Shown: piece by piece, positions 27,649 through 35,229 of the stretch | Position numbering within the stretch: the first letter of the stretch is position 1 | How the letters are laid out: each line of letters opens with the position of its first letter | Program-made: the position numbers and the translations under genes | Notes under the pieces: model-generated | What the model saw: only the letters and a program-made list of their open reading frames with translations | Told to the model about the DNA's origin: nothing | The model's database searches: none | NCBI RefSeq assembly: GCF_024172185.1 | Contig: NZ_JAMZEC010000001.1 | Span: 7,415,001-7,479,000 of the forward strand | Reading direction: 5' to 3' | Length of the DNA stretch: 64,000 bases | Source of the DNA: Nonomuraea roseoviolacea subsp. carminata | GTDB lineage: Bacteria > Actinomycetota > Actinomycetes > Streptosporangiales > Streptosporangiaceae

Positions 27649-28500
27649 ATGGCCCGTGGCCTGCTCCACGCGCTCGCCGGCGCCGCCCTCGGCGTCGTCG
27701 CCGCCCGCGCCGCCTACACTCTTCTCACCCGGAACAGGCCCCAGGACCCGGGCGACCGCTGGACCCGCAAGAACCACCGCGGCGAGCCCATCACCCTGCT
27801 CGAAGGCCCCGCGTTCGTCGCCGGAGCCGCCGCGGCCACCGCGCTCGCGCCTGGCCTGCCCGCGCGCGCCCGCATCGCGGCGCTGCTGGCCGGAGGCGGC
27901 AGCGGAGCGCTCGGCGCCTACGACGACCTGTACGGCACCACCTCCTCCAAGGGCTTCAAGGGCCACCTGAGCGCGCTCGCCCGCGGCGAGGTCACCAGCG
28001 GGGCCGTCAAGATCCTCGGCATCGGCGCGACCGGGCTCGGCGCCGCCGCGCTCGTCTCCCGCGGCCCCGCCGACACGCTCGTCAACGGCGCGCTCATCGC
28101 CGGATCGGCCAACCTCGCCAACCTCTTCGACCTGCGGCCCGGCCGGGCCATCAAGGTGGGCCTGCTCACCGGCGGCCCGCTGCTGGCCGCCGCCCTGCTG
28201 CGCGGGCGGCCGGTGGGGGCCGCGCTGGCCGCCGTGCCGCTCGGCGCCGCCGCCGCGCTGCTGCCCGACGACCTCGGCGAGCGGGCCATGCTCGGCGACG
28301 CGGGCGCCAACGCCCTCGGCGCCCTGGCCGGCCTCGCGGCGGTCACCACGCTGGAGCGGCCGGGCCGGCTGGTGGTGCTCGGCACCGTGGCCGCGCTGAC
28401 GGCGGCCTCCGAGAAGATCAGCTTCACCAAGGTCATCGCGGGCAACCCGGTGCTCAACCGCATCGACATGCTGGGCCGCCGTCCGGTCGACCCCGCGTGA
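27649..28500 (+). CDS. MraY/WecA-like polyprenyl-phosphate sugar-phosphotransferase family membrane protein
   Basis: 283 residues with about eight short hydrophobic segments. Family motifs are degenerate but present: the tandem aspartates D92-D93 in GAYDDLYG, NLFDLRPGRA at 158-167 in place of MraY NLTDGLDGLA, and GDAGAN at 216-221. The second catalytic Asp of the MraY DGLDG motif is replaced by RPG, as in a divergent branch. It may transfer a sugar phosphate to a lipid carrier or be a pseudo-enzyme. The start lies 1 bp after the steB stop, so it belongs to the same operon. Confidence 0.7.
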   Translation: MARGLLHALAGAALGVVAARAAYTLLTRNRPQDPGDRWTRKNHRGEPITLLEGPAFVAGAAAATALAPGLPARARIAALLAGGGSGALGAYDDLYGTTSSKGFKGHLSALARGEVTSGAVKILGIGATGLGAAALVSRGPADTLVNGALIAGSANLANLFDLRPGRAIKVGLLTGGPLLAAALLRGRPVGAALAAVPLGAAAALLPDDLGERAMLGDAGANALGALAGLAAVTTLERPGRLVVLGTVAALTAASEKISFTKVIAGNPVLNRIDMLGRRPVDPA

Positions 28501-28612
28501 CCGACGCCGTGTGACTGATGCTGTGTGACTCATGGTGTGTGACCGACGTGCCGCCGGTCGAGCCGGGGTCCCAGATGGCGGGAGTGTCGGTGCGGCCTGC
28601 CAGGATGTCAGC

Positions 28613-28888
28613 GTGATCGGGGGTCTGGTGATGCGCGCGGGCGCGGCTTCGCGGCGGTCCCGTGAGCTGAACGTGCCGCGCGTGCCTTCACGTCCGGCCG
28701 CGTGCCGGGGGCGCGTGGTGACGGCGCGCCCTTGCCTTGGAGGTCGCGAAGGGTGTGTCGTGACGGCGCGCTCTTGCCTTGGAGGTCGCGAAGGGTGTGT
28801 CGTGACGGCGCGCTCTTGCCTTGGACGTCGCGAGGGGCGTGTCGTGACGGCGCGGCCGACCTTGGATCTCGCGAGGGGCGCGTCGTGA
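28613..28888 (+). CDS. Possible leader peptide ORF ahead of murJ
   Basis: A 91-codon frame starts at GTG 28613, with AGGA 7 nt upstream, and runs through the four tandem repeats. Its TGA overlaps the murJ GTG as GTGA, which would couple translation. The repeats encode VVTARSCLGGREGC-like units. Codon use is unlike a normal gene here (TCT, CTT, GGA, GAA), so it may be a translated regulatory leader or not translated at all. Confidence 0.25.
   Translation: MIGGLVMRAGAASRRSRELNVPRVPSRPAACRGRVVTARPCLGGREGCVVTARSCLGGREGCVVTARSCLGRREGRVVTARPTLDLARGAS
28718..28884 (+). repeat. Four tandem 42/41-bp repeats carrying an RBS-GTG module
   Basis: Units at 28718-28759, 28760-28801, 28802-28843 and 28844-28884 (the last 41 bp). 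Each opens with GTGACGGCGCG and ends with a purine-rich GCGAAGGG or GCGAGGGG about 6 nt before the next GTG. The true murJ start, GTGACCGCGCGG at 28885, is the fifth such GTG. The 41-bp last unit shifts the frame. Confidence 0.85.
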
Positions 28889-30528
28889 CCGCGCGGCTGG
28901 CGCGGGGCGTCGCCGGGGGCGCCATGCTCATCGGCGCGATCACGATCCTCGCCCGCGTGGCCGGCTTCGCCAAGCAGTACGCCTTCGCCCGCACCGTCGG
29001 CACCAACTGCCTGGCCAGTGCCTACTTCACGGCCAACCAGATCCCCAACATCATCTTCGAGGTCGTCGTCGGCGGCGCGCTGGCCGGCATGGTCGTGCCC
29101 GTCCTGGCGGGAACGGCCACCTCCCAGGACGACGGCGCCGGGCGCGCGCGGGTGGAGGCGATCAGCTCCGCCCTGCTCACCTGGGTGCTGCTCGTGCTCG
29201 TCCCGCTGGGCGCGCTCACCGCGCTGCTGGCCGGTCCGCTCGTCGAGGTGTTCTTCGGCGCCCAGGTGAAGGGCTGCGACCTCGCCGACATCCAGGCCGT
29301 GGCCGCGCGCATGCTCGTCGTCTTCGCGCCCCAGATCCCGCTGTACGGGGTCGCGGTCGTGCTCTACGGCGTGTTGCAGGCGCACAAGCGGTTCGCCGGG
29401 CCCGCGCTGGCGCCCCTGGTGTCGAGCATCGTGGTCATCGTCGCCTACCTGCTGTTCGTCCCGCTCAGCGGCGGCTGGGCCGAGAGCGGCGACGCGCGGG
29501 CCGGCCTGTCCGCGCTGCCGGGCCCGGCCGAGCTGGCCTTGTCGGTGGGCACGAGCCTCGGCGTGCTCGCCCTCGTGCTCACCGTGGTGGGCCCGATCGC
29601 CGGGCTCGGGCTGCGCTGGCGGCCCTCGCTGCGCTTCCCGCCGGGCGTGGCCGTACAGGTGCGGCGGCTGGCCCTGGCCGGGGTGGCCGCGCTGCTCGCC
29701 CAGCAGGCCGCCATGGTCGTCGTGCTGCTGCTGGCCAACAAGGCCGTCGGCACCGGCGCGATCGCGGTCTACAACTACGCGTGGGCGATCTACCTCGTGC
29801 CGTACGCGGTGCTGGCCGTGCCCATCGCCACCAGCGCCTTCCCCCGGCTGTCGGCGCGTGCCGAGGCGGGCGAGACGCAGGCGTTCGCCGACCTGGCGGC
29901 CGGAGCGACGCGCGCGGTGGTGATCGTGTCCGGGCTGGCCGCCGGCGTCCTGGCGGCCACCTCGGAGCCGGGCGCGGCGGTGTTCCTGTGGACCAAGAGC
30001 GAGGTGCGGCCCGACGAGCTGGCGCGCACGATCGCGCTGTTCGCGCCCGGCTTGGTCGGCTACGGGCTCATCGCCCACCTCAGCCGCGTCCTGTACGCGG
30101 CGGGGCGCGGCCGGGCCGCGGCCACGGGCACGGTCGCCGGGTGGCTGGTGGTGATGGTCGCGCAGACGGTGTTCGCGCTGACGTTCCCCGACGGCTGGCG
30201 GATCGCCGGGATGGCGCTGGGCATGAGCGTGGGCATGACGGCGGGGGGTGTGCTGCTGCTGGTGTCGGTCGTACGCGTGCGGGGACGCGGCGCCGCGGCC
30301 GGCCTGGGGCGCGCCGGGGCGGCGGCGGTCGCGGGCGGCCTGGCCGGTTACCTCGCCGGGGCCGGGGTCGTGGCGGTGCTCGGCGCCGAGAGCTTCTGGG
30401 GGCAGATCGGGGCGGTGCTGGCCGGGGCGGTCGCGGCGCTGGCCGCGGGCGGGCTCGTGGTGGCGCTGGTGGACCGGGCCGACGCCACGGCGGTGGCGGG
30501 GACGCTCGTACGGGCGAGACGTGGCTGA
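28885..30528 (+). CDS. murJ: MurJ/MviN-like lipid flippase
   Basis: 547 residues with about 14 membrane helices and the MviN-family N-terminus (ILARVAGFAKQYAFARTVG, then NQIPNIIFEVVVGGALAGMVVPVL). MurJ flips undecaprenyl-linked peptidoglycan precursors (lipid II). Actinomycetes carry another MurJ near the replication origin, so this may be a second flippase for peptidoglycan or a different lipid-linked glycan. It follows steA-steB and the MraY-like gene and precedes a glycosyltransferase. GCGAGGGG lies 6 nt before the GTG. Confidence 0.85.
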   Translation: MTARLARGVAGGAMLIGAITILARVAGFAKQYAFARTVGTNCLASAYFTANQIPNIIFEVVVGGALAGMVVPVLAGTATSQDDGAGRARVEAISSALLTWVLLVLVPLGALTALLAGPLVEVFFGAQVKGCDLADIQAVAARMLVVFAPQIPLYGVAVVLYGVLQAHKRFAGPALAPLVSSIVVIVAYLLFVPLSGGWAESGDARAGLSALPGPAELALSVGTSLGVLALVLTVVGPIAGLGLRWRPSLRFPPGVAVQVRRLALAGVAALLAQQAAMVVVLLLANKAVGTGAIAVYNYAWAIYLVPYAVLAVPIATSAFPRLSARAEAGETQAFADLAAGATRAVVIVSGLAAGVLAATSEPGAAVFLWTKSEVRPDELARTIALFAPGLVGYGLIAHLSRVLYAAGRGRAAATGTVAGWLVVMVAQTVFALTFPDGWRIAGMALGMSVGMTAGGVLLLVSVVRVRGRGAAAGLGRAGAAAVAGGLAGYLAGAGVVAVLGAESFWGQIGAVLAGAVAALAAGGLVVALVDRADATAVAGTLVRARRG

Positions 30529-30622
30529 GGCGCCCTGAAAATCTACTTTGTAAAGGCGCCCGCCCGGGAGATGGCTGCTGGGGGAGCGTCGGTGAGAAGC
30601 GGCAGGTAAGGGAGGAGTGGCG

Positions 30623-32170
30623 GTGCGGGTGGCATTCGTGCTGGGCACCACGTCCGGCGGCACCGGCAGGCATGTTCGCATGTTGGCCGCCGGGCTGGTG
30701 CGGCGCGGGCACCGGGTCCTGGTGGCGGGGCCGCCGAGCGTCGAGGAGAGCTTCGCCTTCACAGAGGTGGGCGCCCGGTTCGTCCCGATCCGGGTCTCGG
30801 ATCGGCCGCATCCGCTCCACGACGCGCGCTCGGTGCTGGTTCTCCGGCGACTGACCAGGGGCGCCGACGTGGTGCACGCGCATGGCCTGCGCGTCGGCGC
30901 CCTCGCCGCGCTCGCCCTTCCCGGCCGCGCCGCGCTCCTGACCGGGGGAGGCGGCGCGCCGGGGACGTCGGGGCAGGCGATGGGGCGCAGGCTGGGGTCC
31001 GGCTCCGAGCCCGAGTCCGGCTCCGGGTCCCAGCCCGAGCTCGGCTCCGAGTCCGAGTCCGGCTCTGAGTCCGAGTCCGGCTCCGAACCCGAGTCCGGTT
31101 CCGGGCCCCAGCCCGGGCTCGGCTCTGAGTCCGAGTTCGGCTCCAGGTCCCAGCCCGGGTCCCAGCCCGGGCCCGGGCCCGGGTCCGGGTCCGGCTCCGA
31201 ATTCGGGTCCGGCTTCGGCTCCCGTTCTGGGTCAGGCTCCGGGGCCGGGGCTGCGGCTGCCGCTCGGGCTGGGCGGGGGCGGCCGGTGCTCGTCGTGACG
31301 CTGCACAACGCGCTCACCGCCGGAGGGTTCGTCGGGGCGGTCTACGGGGCGCTCGAACGTGTCGTGGCCCGTCGCGCCGACCACGTGCTCGTCGTCTCAC
31401 CGGACCTGGGCGAGCGGATGCGCGCGCTCGGGGCCCGCGACGTACGGCCCGCAGTGGTGCCCGCCCCGGTGCCGAGGCCGGCCAAGAGGGCGCCCGAGGA
31501 GGTGCGCGCCGAACTGGGCGCAGGGCGCCGGCCCATCGTGCTGACTCTCGCCAGGCTCGCCCAGCAGAAGGGCCTGGAAACCCTCCTCGACGTCGCCCGC
31601 GGCCCTTGGCCACCTGCAGAATCCGGCGGAGGCCCCGGCGGCAAGGACACCAGTGGTGAAGGCGCCGGTACTGAGGGCCGCGGTGGCGAGGCCCGAGGTG
31701 GTGAGGGCCAAGGTCGCGAGGAGCGCGGTGCGGGGGCGGGTCCGTTGTTCCTCATCGCGGGTGACGGGCCCCTGAGGGGTGCGTTGCAGGCCAGGATCGA
31801 CGCCGAGCGGCTGCCCGTGCGGCTGCTCGGGTGGCGCGACGACGTGCCCGACCTGCTGGCCGCGGCCACCGTCGTCGTCTGGCCGAGCCGCTGGGAGGGC
31901 CAGCCGCTCAGCCTCAGCGAGACCCTGATGGTCGGCCGCCCCGTGGTCGCCACCGCCGTCGGCGGCGTGCCCGACCTGCTGGGCGGGGCGGGCAGGCTGG
32001 TCCCGTACGGCGACGCCGCCGCGATGCGCGCCGCCGTACGCGAACTGGTGGAAGACCCTGAGGAGGCGGCGCGGGCGGCCGCGCGGCGCGGCGCCGAGCT
32101 GCCGGGCGAGGATGACGCCGTGGACAGTGTTCTGTCCGTATACCGGGCCGCTACAGCGGGGGATGATTAG
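30623..32170 (+). CDS. GT4-family glycosyltransferase with low-complexity insertion
   Basis: 515 residues. The N-terminal Rossmann domain starts RVAFVLGTTSGGTGRHV. The donor domain contains GRRPIVLTLARLAQQKGLETLL, FLIAGDGPLR, LLGWRDDVPDLLAA and the catalytic-site PSRWEGQPLSLSETLMVGRPVVAT (E-x7-E). Residues about 107-220 are an inserted Ser/Gly/Glu/Pro tract and a smaller Gly/Glu tract lies between about 333 and 378; both sit in expected surface loops. The GTG at 30623 has GGAGG 7 nt upstream. Its position after murJ suggests glycan synthesis at the membrane; the product is unknown. Confidence 0.85.
   Translation: MRVAFVLGTTSGGTGRHVRMLAAGLVRRGHRVLVAGPPSVEESFAFTEVGARFVPIRVSDRPHPLHDARSVLVLRRLTRGADVVHAHGLRVGALAALALPGRAALLTGGGGAPGTSGQAMGRRLGSGSEPESGSGSQPELGSESESGSESESGSEPESGSGPQPGLGSESEFGSRSQPGSQPGPGPGSGSGSEFGSGFGSRSGSGSGAGAAAAARAGRGRPVLVVTLHNALTAGGFVGAVYGALERVVARRADHVLVVSPDLGERMRALGARDVRPAVVPAPVPRPAKRAPEEVRAELGAGRRPIVLTLARLAQQKGLETLLDVARGPWPPAESGGGPGGKDTSGEGAGTEGRGGEARGGEGQGREERGAGAGPLFLIAGDGPLRGALQARIDAERLPVRLLGWRDDVPDLLAAATVVVWPSRWEGQPLSLSETLMVGRPVVATAVGGVPDLLGGAGRLVPYGDAAAMRAAVRELVEDPEEAARAAARRGAELPGEDDAVDSVLSVYRAATAGDD
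30994..31250 (+). repeat. Hexanucleotide-based repeat tract inside the glycosyltransferase
   Basis: Tandem GGCTCC, GAGTCC, GAGCCC and GGGTCC units encode SGSE/SESE/PEPG-like residues 125-210. The period is a multiple of six, so copy changes keep the frame. Similar Ser/Gly repeats appear in yvcK. Confidence 0.85.
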
Positions 32171-32190
32171 GCGGACCTTACGCGTTCTCA

Positions 32191-32196
32191 TATACT
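32191..32196 (+). promoter_or_regulatory. -10 box upstream of the manganese riboswitch
   Basis: TATACT, about 8 bp before the riboswitch, with TTAGGC 18 nt upstream as a weak -35. This AT-rich patch stands out in the surrounding sequence and fits the start of a riboswitch leader. Confidence 0.45.
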
Positions 32197-32203
32197 GCGT
32201 GCG

Positions 32204-32318
32204 TTAGGGAGGGGAGTATCCCTTCGCGGCAGCCTCGTCATCACGGTGCAGCCCCGCTCCACGGGGCCCCCGGGGCTGCCGGTCCGCTGATCGAGGCGGG
32301 CGGGAGAGACCTCCGGCA
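32204..32318 (+). promoter_or_regulatory. yybP-ykoY manganese riboswitch
   Basis: The aptamer shows the two conserved internal motifs: GGGGAGTA at 32211-32218 and GAGAC followed by CTCC at 32306-32314. P1 pairs GGAGG (32208-32212) with CCTCC (32310-32314). Between them lie the two stacked helices. This RNA senses Mn2+ and is typical in front of TerC-family and other metal export genes, which matches the downstream gene. Confidence 0.8.
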
Positions 32319-32339
32319 GTCAGTTCTGCATGCCGGAGG
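32310..32339 (+). promoter_or_regulatory. Riboswitch expression platform that hides the ribosome site
   Basis: CCTCCGGCA (32310-32318) pairs perfectly with TGCCGGAGG (32331-32339), which contains the Shine-Dalgarno sequence of the next gene. The same CCTCC is needed for aptamer P1, so metal binding would release the ribosome site. Confidence 0.75.
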
Positions 32340-32345
32340 AAAGAC

Positions 32346-33332
32346 GTGACCGTACCCGTGTGGGCCTATATCGCCGTCATCGGCGGTCTTCTCGTGGTCC
32401 TGGCAGTGGACCTGTGGATCGTCGACCGTGGCGAGGCGCGCGAGTTCTCGATGCGCCAGGCAGGCTACTGGGTCACGTTCTACGTCGCTCTGGCGGTGCT
32501 GTTCGGCGGTCTGCTGTGGGCCACGATGGGGCCCGACAAAGCGGGTGAGTTCTTCGCCGGATACATCACCGAGTACAGCCTGAGCGTCGACAACCTGTTC
32601 ATCTTCTTCATCATCATGAGCAGGTTCGCGGTGCCCCGCGCCTACCAGCACAAGGTGCTGCTCGTCGGCATCGTGCTGGCGCTGGTCATGCGCGGCATGT
32701 TCATCGCGCTCGGCGCCGCCGCCCTGCAGCGGTTCAGCTGGCTGTTCTACGTGTTCGGGGCGTTCCTCCTCTACACCGCCTTCACCATCGTGCGCGACCA
32801 CCTCAAGGACGAGGACGAGGACTTCAACGAGAACCTCCTGCTGCGGTGGGTGCGCCGGGCGTTCCCCACGACGGAGGGCTACGTCGGCTCCAAGATCACC
32901 GCCAAGATCGACGGCCGGCGCATGGTCACCCCGATGCTCATCGTGATGGTCGCGATCGGCTCCACCGATCTGCTGTTCGCGCTCGACTCGATTCCGGCGA
33001 TTTTCGGGCTCACCACCGACCCGTTCATCGTCTTCACCGCCAACGCGTTCGCCCTGATGGGACTGCGTCAGCTGTACTTCCTGCTGGGTGGTCTGCTGCA
33101 GCGGCTTGTTTACATCAGTTACGGTTTGGCGTTCATCCTCGGGTTCATCGGGGTTAAGCTGGTATTGGAAGCCCTGCACGCCAGCGGGGTCTCCTGGGCG
33201 CCCGAGATCCCCATCTGGCTGTCCCTCACGGTCATCGGCGGCACCATGGTCATCACCACCGTGGCCTCCCTGATCAAGGCCCGTGTCGACAGCCGCCGTA
33301 GCGAGGAAAGCAGTCCTACCGGGGCTAGCTAA
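32346..33332 (+). CDS. TerC-family membrane protein, probable Mn2+ exporter
   Basis: 328 residues with seven to nine membrane helices. Family motifs EYSLSVDNLF and GSTDLLFALDSIPAIFG carry conserved acidic residues within the membrane. TerC/Alx/YkoY proteins are now linked to manganese efflux, including loading of secreted metalloenzymes. The GTG at 32346 has GGAGGAAA just upstream, held in a riboswitch stem. The C-terminus ends in a short hydrophilic tail. Regulation by Mn2+ is strongly suggested by the leader. Confidence 0.9.
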   Translation: MTVPVWAYIAVIGGLLVVLAVDLWIVDRGEAREFSMRQAGYWVTFYVALAVLFGGLLWATMGPDKAGEFFAGYITEYSLSVDNLFIFFIIMSRFAVPRAYQHKVLLVGIVLALVMRGMFIALGAAALQRFSWLFYVFGAFLLYTAFTIVRDHLKDEDEDFNENLLLRWVRRAFPTTEGYVGSKITAKIDGRRMVTPMLIVMVAIGSTDLLFALDSIPAIFGLTTDPFIVFTANAFALMGLRQLYFLLGGLLQRLVYISYGLAFILGFIGVKLVLEALHASGVSWAPEIPIWLSLTVIGGTMVITTVASLIKARVDSRRSEESSPTGAS

Positions 33333-33343
33333 ATGGCTTTCGA

Positions 33344-33409
33344 GGCGCTTTGCTTGTGTAGTCGCGCCGTGTAATAGTTGCTGACTCTGTAACATCACGG
33401 CAAAGCGCC
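33344..33409 (+). terminator. Long inverted repeat between terC and psd
   Basis: GGCGCTTTGC (33344-33353) pairs with GCAAAGCGCC (33400-33409), with a nested CCGTG/CACGG. The loop is AT-rich. It may end the terC transcript or form a leader structure of psd. Confidence 0.45.
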
Positions 33410-33437
33410 CAGTCCAGTCATTCACCAAAGGTTGTCC

Positions 33438-34079
33438 GTGTCAGACGATTCTGCCAAGACGAGCCGGATCCGGCTCGCACGCGGGGTGTCCCCGTGGCTC
33501 CTCCCGACCGTGGCCTCCGCCGCCGCGACCGCGCTGCTCGCGCGCAGGGACCGCCGATGGGCGCTCGCGGCGGTGCCGCTGAGCGCTCTGACCGGGGGCA
33601 TGCTCTGGTTCTTCCGCGACCCCGAACGGGTTCCCGGGTTCGGCCGCATCCTGTCTCCCGCCGACGGCGTGGTGCAGAGCATCGACCCGTGGCCGGACGG
33701 CCGCACCCGTGTCGCGATCTTCATGAGCCCGCTGAACGTCCACGTCAACCGGGCGCCTCTTGCGGGAAATGTCACGTCCGTGCAGCATGTGGCGGGTGGG
33801 TTCCTGCCGGCTTTCAACAAGGACAGCGACCAGAACGAGCGCGTGGTGTGGCATTTCGAGACCGCGCTCGGCGACATCGAGATGGTGCAGATCGCGGGCG
33901 CGGTGGCGCGCAGGATCGTGCCGTACCTGAGCGCGGGGGCCAAGGTCGAGCAGGCCGAGCGCATCGGCCTCATCCGGTTCGGCTCCCGGGTGGACATCTA
34001 CCTTCCCGAAGGGATCTCTCCCGCCGTGTCGGTGGGGGAGAAGACGGTTGCGGGGGTGACCAGAATTGACCACGGCTGA
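33438..34079 (+). CDS. psd: Phosphatidylserine decarboxylase
   Basis: 213 residues, the short Psd type. Near the N-terminus are two hydrophobic segments; the core contains FFRDPERVPG, LSPADGVV, FMSPLNVHVNR and the self-cleavage motif RFGSRVDIYLP, where the serine becomes the pyruvoyl group. It converts phosphatidylserine to phosphatidylethanolamine at the membrane. GTG 33438 was chosen with AAAGG 6 nt upstream; a TTG six bases earlier is an alternative. It overlaps pssA by 14 bp. Confidence 0.93.
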   Translation: MSDDSAKTSRIRLARGVSPWLLPTVASAAATALLARRDRRWALAAVPLSALTGGMLWFFRDPERVPGFGRILSPADGVVQSIDPWPDGRTRVAIFMSPLNVHVNRAPLAGNVTSVQHVAGGFLPAFNKDSDQNERVVWHFETALGDIEMVQIAGAVARRIVPYLSAGAKVEQAERIGLIRFGSRVDIYLPEGISPAVSVGEKTVAGVTRIDHG

Positions 34080-34890
34080 CGCCGGAAGCTGGCAGGCCGA
34101 AGAGGAGGAGCAGCCCCGCGGGCCGGTCGGCAAGGCGTTCCGGCTCTCCGCGGCCGACTCGCTCTCCCTGGGCAACGCGCTCTGCGGCTTCCTCGCGGTC
34201 TGCGTCCTCGCCTCCTCGGCGATCCGCTCGCTGCAGGAGGGCGACGGGTTCAGGCCCGCTCCCAGCTACTTCGCGACCGCGGTGGTGCTGCTGCTCATCG
34301 GCGCCACCTGCGACCTGTTCGACGGTCTCGTCGCCCGGCGTTTCCGCGCCTCGGCGATGGGCGCCGAGCTGGACAACCTCGCCGACGTGATCAGCTTCGG
34401 GTTCGCGCCCGCGTTCATGATCGTCATCTGGGGCGGCTTCACGCCGAACATCCCGTTCCCCGCCGTGCTGGTGGCCGCGGGCGCGGTGCTGCTCGCCGGC
34501 GTCGTACGGCTGGCGAGATTCGCCTGCGTGAAGACCAAGAGCGGCGACTTCATGGGCCTGCCCATCCCCATGGGCGCCATGACGGTGATCTCGATCGTGC
34601 TGCTGTTCGAGCCGAGCATCCCCGCCCTGCTCGGGGTGCTGGGCGTGGCCTGGCTGATGGTCAGCCGCATCGAGTACCCCAAGCCGAAGGGGCAGCTCGC
34701 CGCCGTCGTCCTCGGCTGGATCATGGTCAACGTGGCCTTCCTGGCCTTCTGGGTCGCTTGGCCCGAGGGCGGCGACCTGCCGATCAAGATCGGCGCCTCG
34801 ATGCAGATCGCGCTCGTCGCGGCGATCCCGCTGCGGGTGCTGTTCTACAAGCGGGAGCAGCGCAAGGAAGCCGAGCGCGTCGGCGACTGA
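34066..34890 (+). CDS. pssA: CDP-diacylglycerol-serine O-phosphatidyltransferase
   Basis: 274 residues with about eight membrane helices and the CDP-alcohol phosphatidyltransferase signature CDLFDGLVARRF...GAELDNLADVISFG (D-G-x2-A-R-x8-G-x3-D-x3-D). It makes phosphatidylserine from CDP-diacylglycerol and serine, the substrate of the preceding psd. The two are translationally coupled by overlap. TTG start with a weak ribosome site inside psd. Confidence 0.93.
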   Translation: MTTADAGSWQAEEEEQPRGPVGKAFRLSAADSLSLGNALCGFLAVCVLASSAIRSLQEGDGFRPAPSYFATAVVLLLIGATCDLFDGLVARRFRASAMGAELDNLADVISFGFAPAFMIVIWGGFTPNIPFPAVLVAAGAVLLAGVVRLARFACVKTKSGDFMGLPIPMGAMTVISIVLLFEPSIPALLGVLGVAWLMVSRIEYPKPKGQLAAVVLGWIMVNVAFLAFWVAWPEGGDLPIKIGASMQIALVAAIPLRVLFYKREQRKEAERVGD

Positions 34891-34931
34891 CGCCCACCGC
34901 ACGTCCGGGCACCCGACGGATGGAGCCGCCC

Positions 34932-35204
34932 ATGCCGGACACTCCACGCGAGCACACCCGTACGTACTTCCTCGGCAAGCTGGCCCAGGAGCTGGAGGCG
35001 CGCGGCCTGGCCGTCACGCTGCGCGCCCACCCTCCGGCGCTGCGGGTCAGCGACCCCGACACGGCGCTGCTGGCCGAGACCGTCGACTGCGTGCCGTTGT
35101 CGGACGGCTGGTTCTACCGGTGGTCGTGGGGCGAGATCGTCGGGCTGGCCGACGACCCGGGTCTGGCGGCGCACCGCATCGCCCGGGTGCTGACCGGCCG
35201 CTGA
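34932..35204 (+). CDS. Small conserved hypothetical protein
   Basis: 90 residues, with GGAG 6 nt before the ATG. A helix (FLGKLAQELEARG) is followed by beta-like segments and an aromatic cluster (LSDGWFYRWSWGEIVG), then a C-terminal helix. No family recognised. Codon use is normal for the genome. It follows pssA by 41 bp and may be co-transcribed. Confidence 0.7.
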   Translation: MPDTPREHTRTYFLGKLAQELEARGLAVTLRAHPPALRVSDPDTALLAETVDCVPLSDGWFYRWSWGEIVGLADDPGLAAHRIARVLTGR

Positions 35205-35229
35205 CCGGCGCCGATCCACCGCCCGCGGG

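Noticed and set aside
28718..28884. Possible CRISPR array (42-bp repeats)
   Set aside because: Only four contiguous units, no spacers, no cas genes.
27547..31317. Minus-strand open frame of about 1,256 codons over the murJ region
   Set aside because: Antisense to MraY-like, murJ and GT4 genes; low complexity without a conserved domain.
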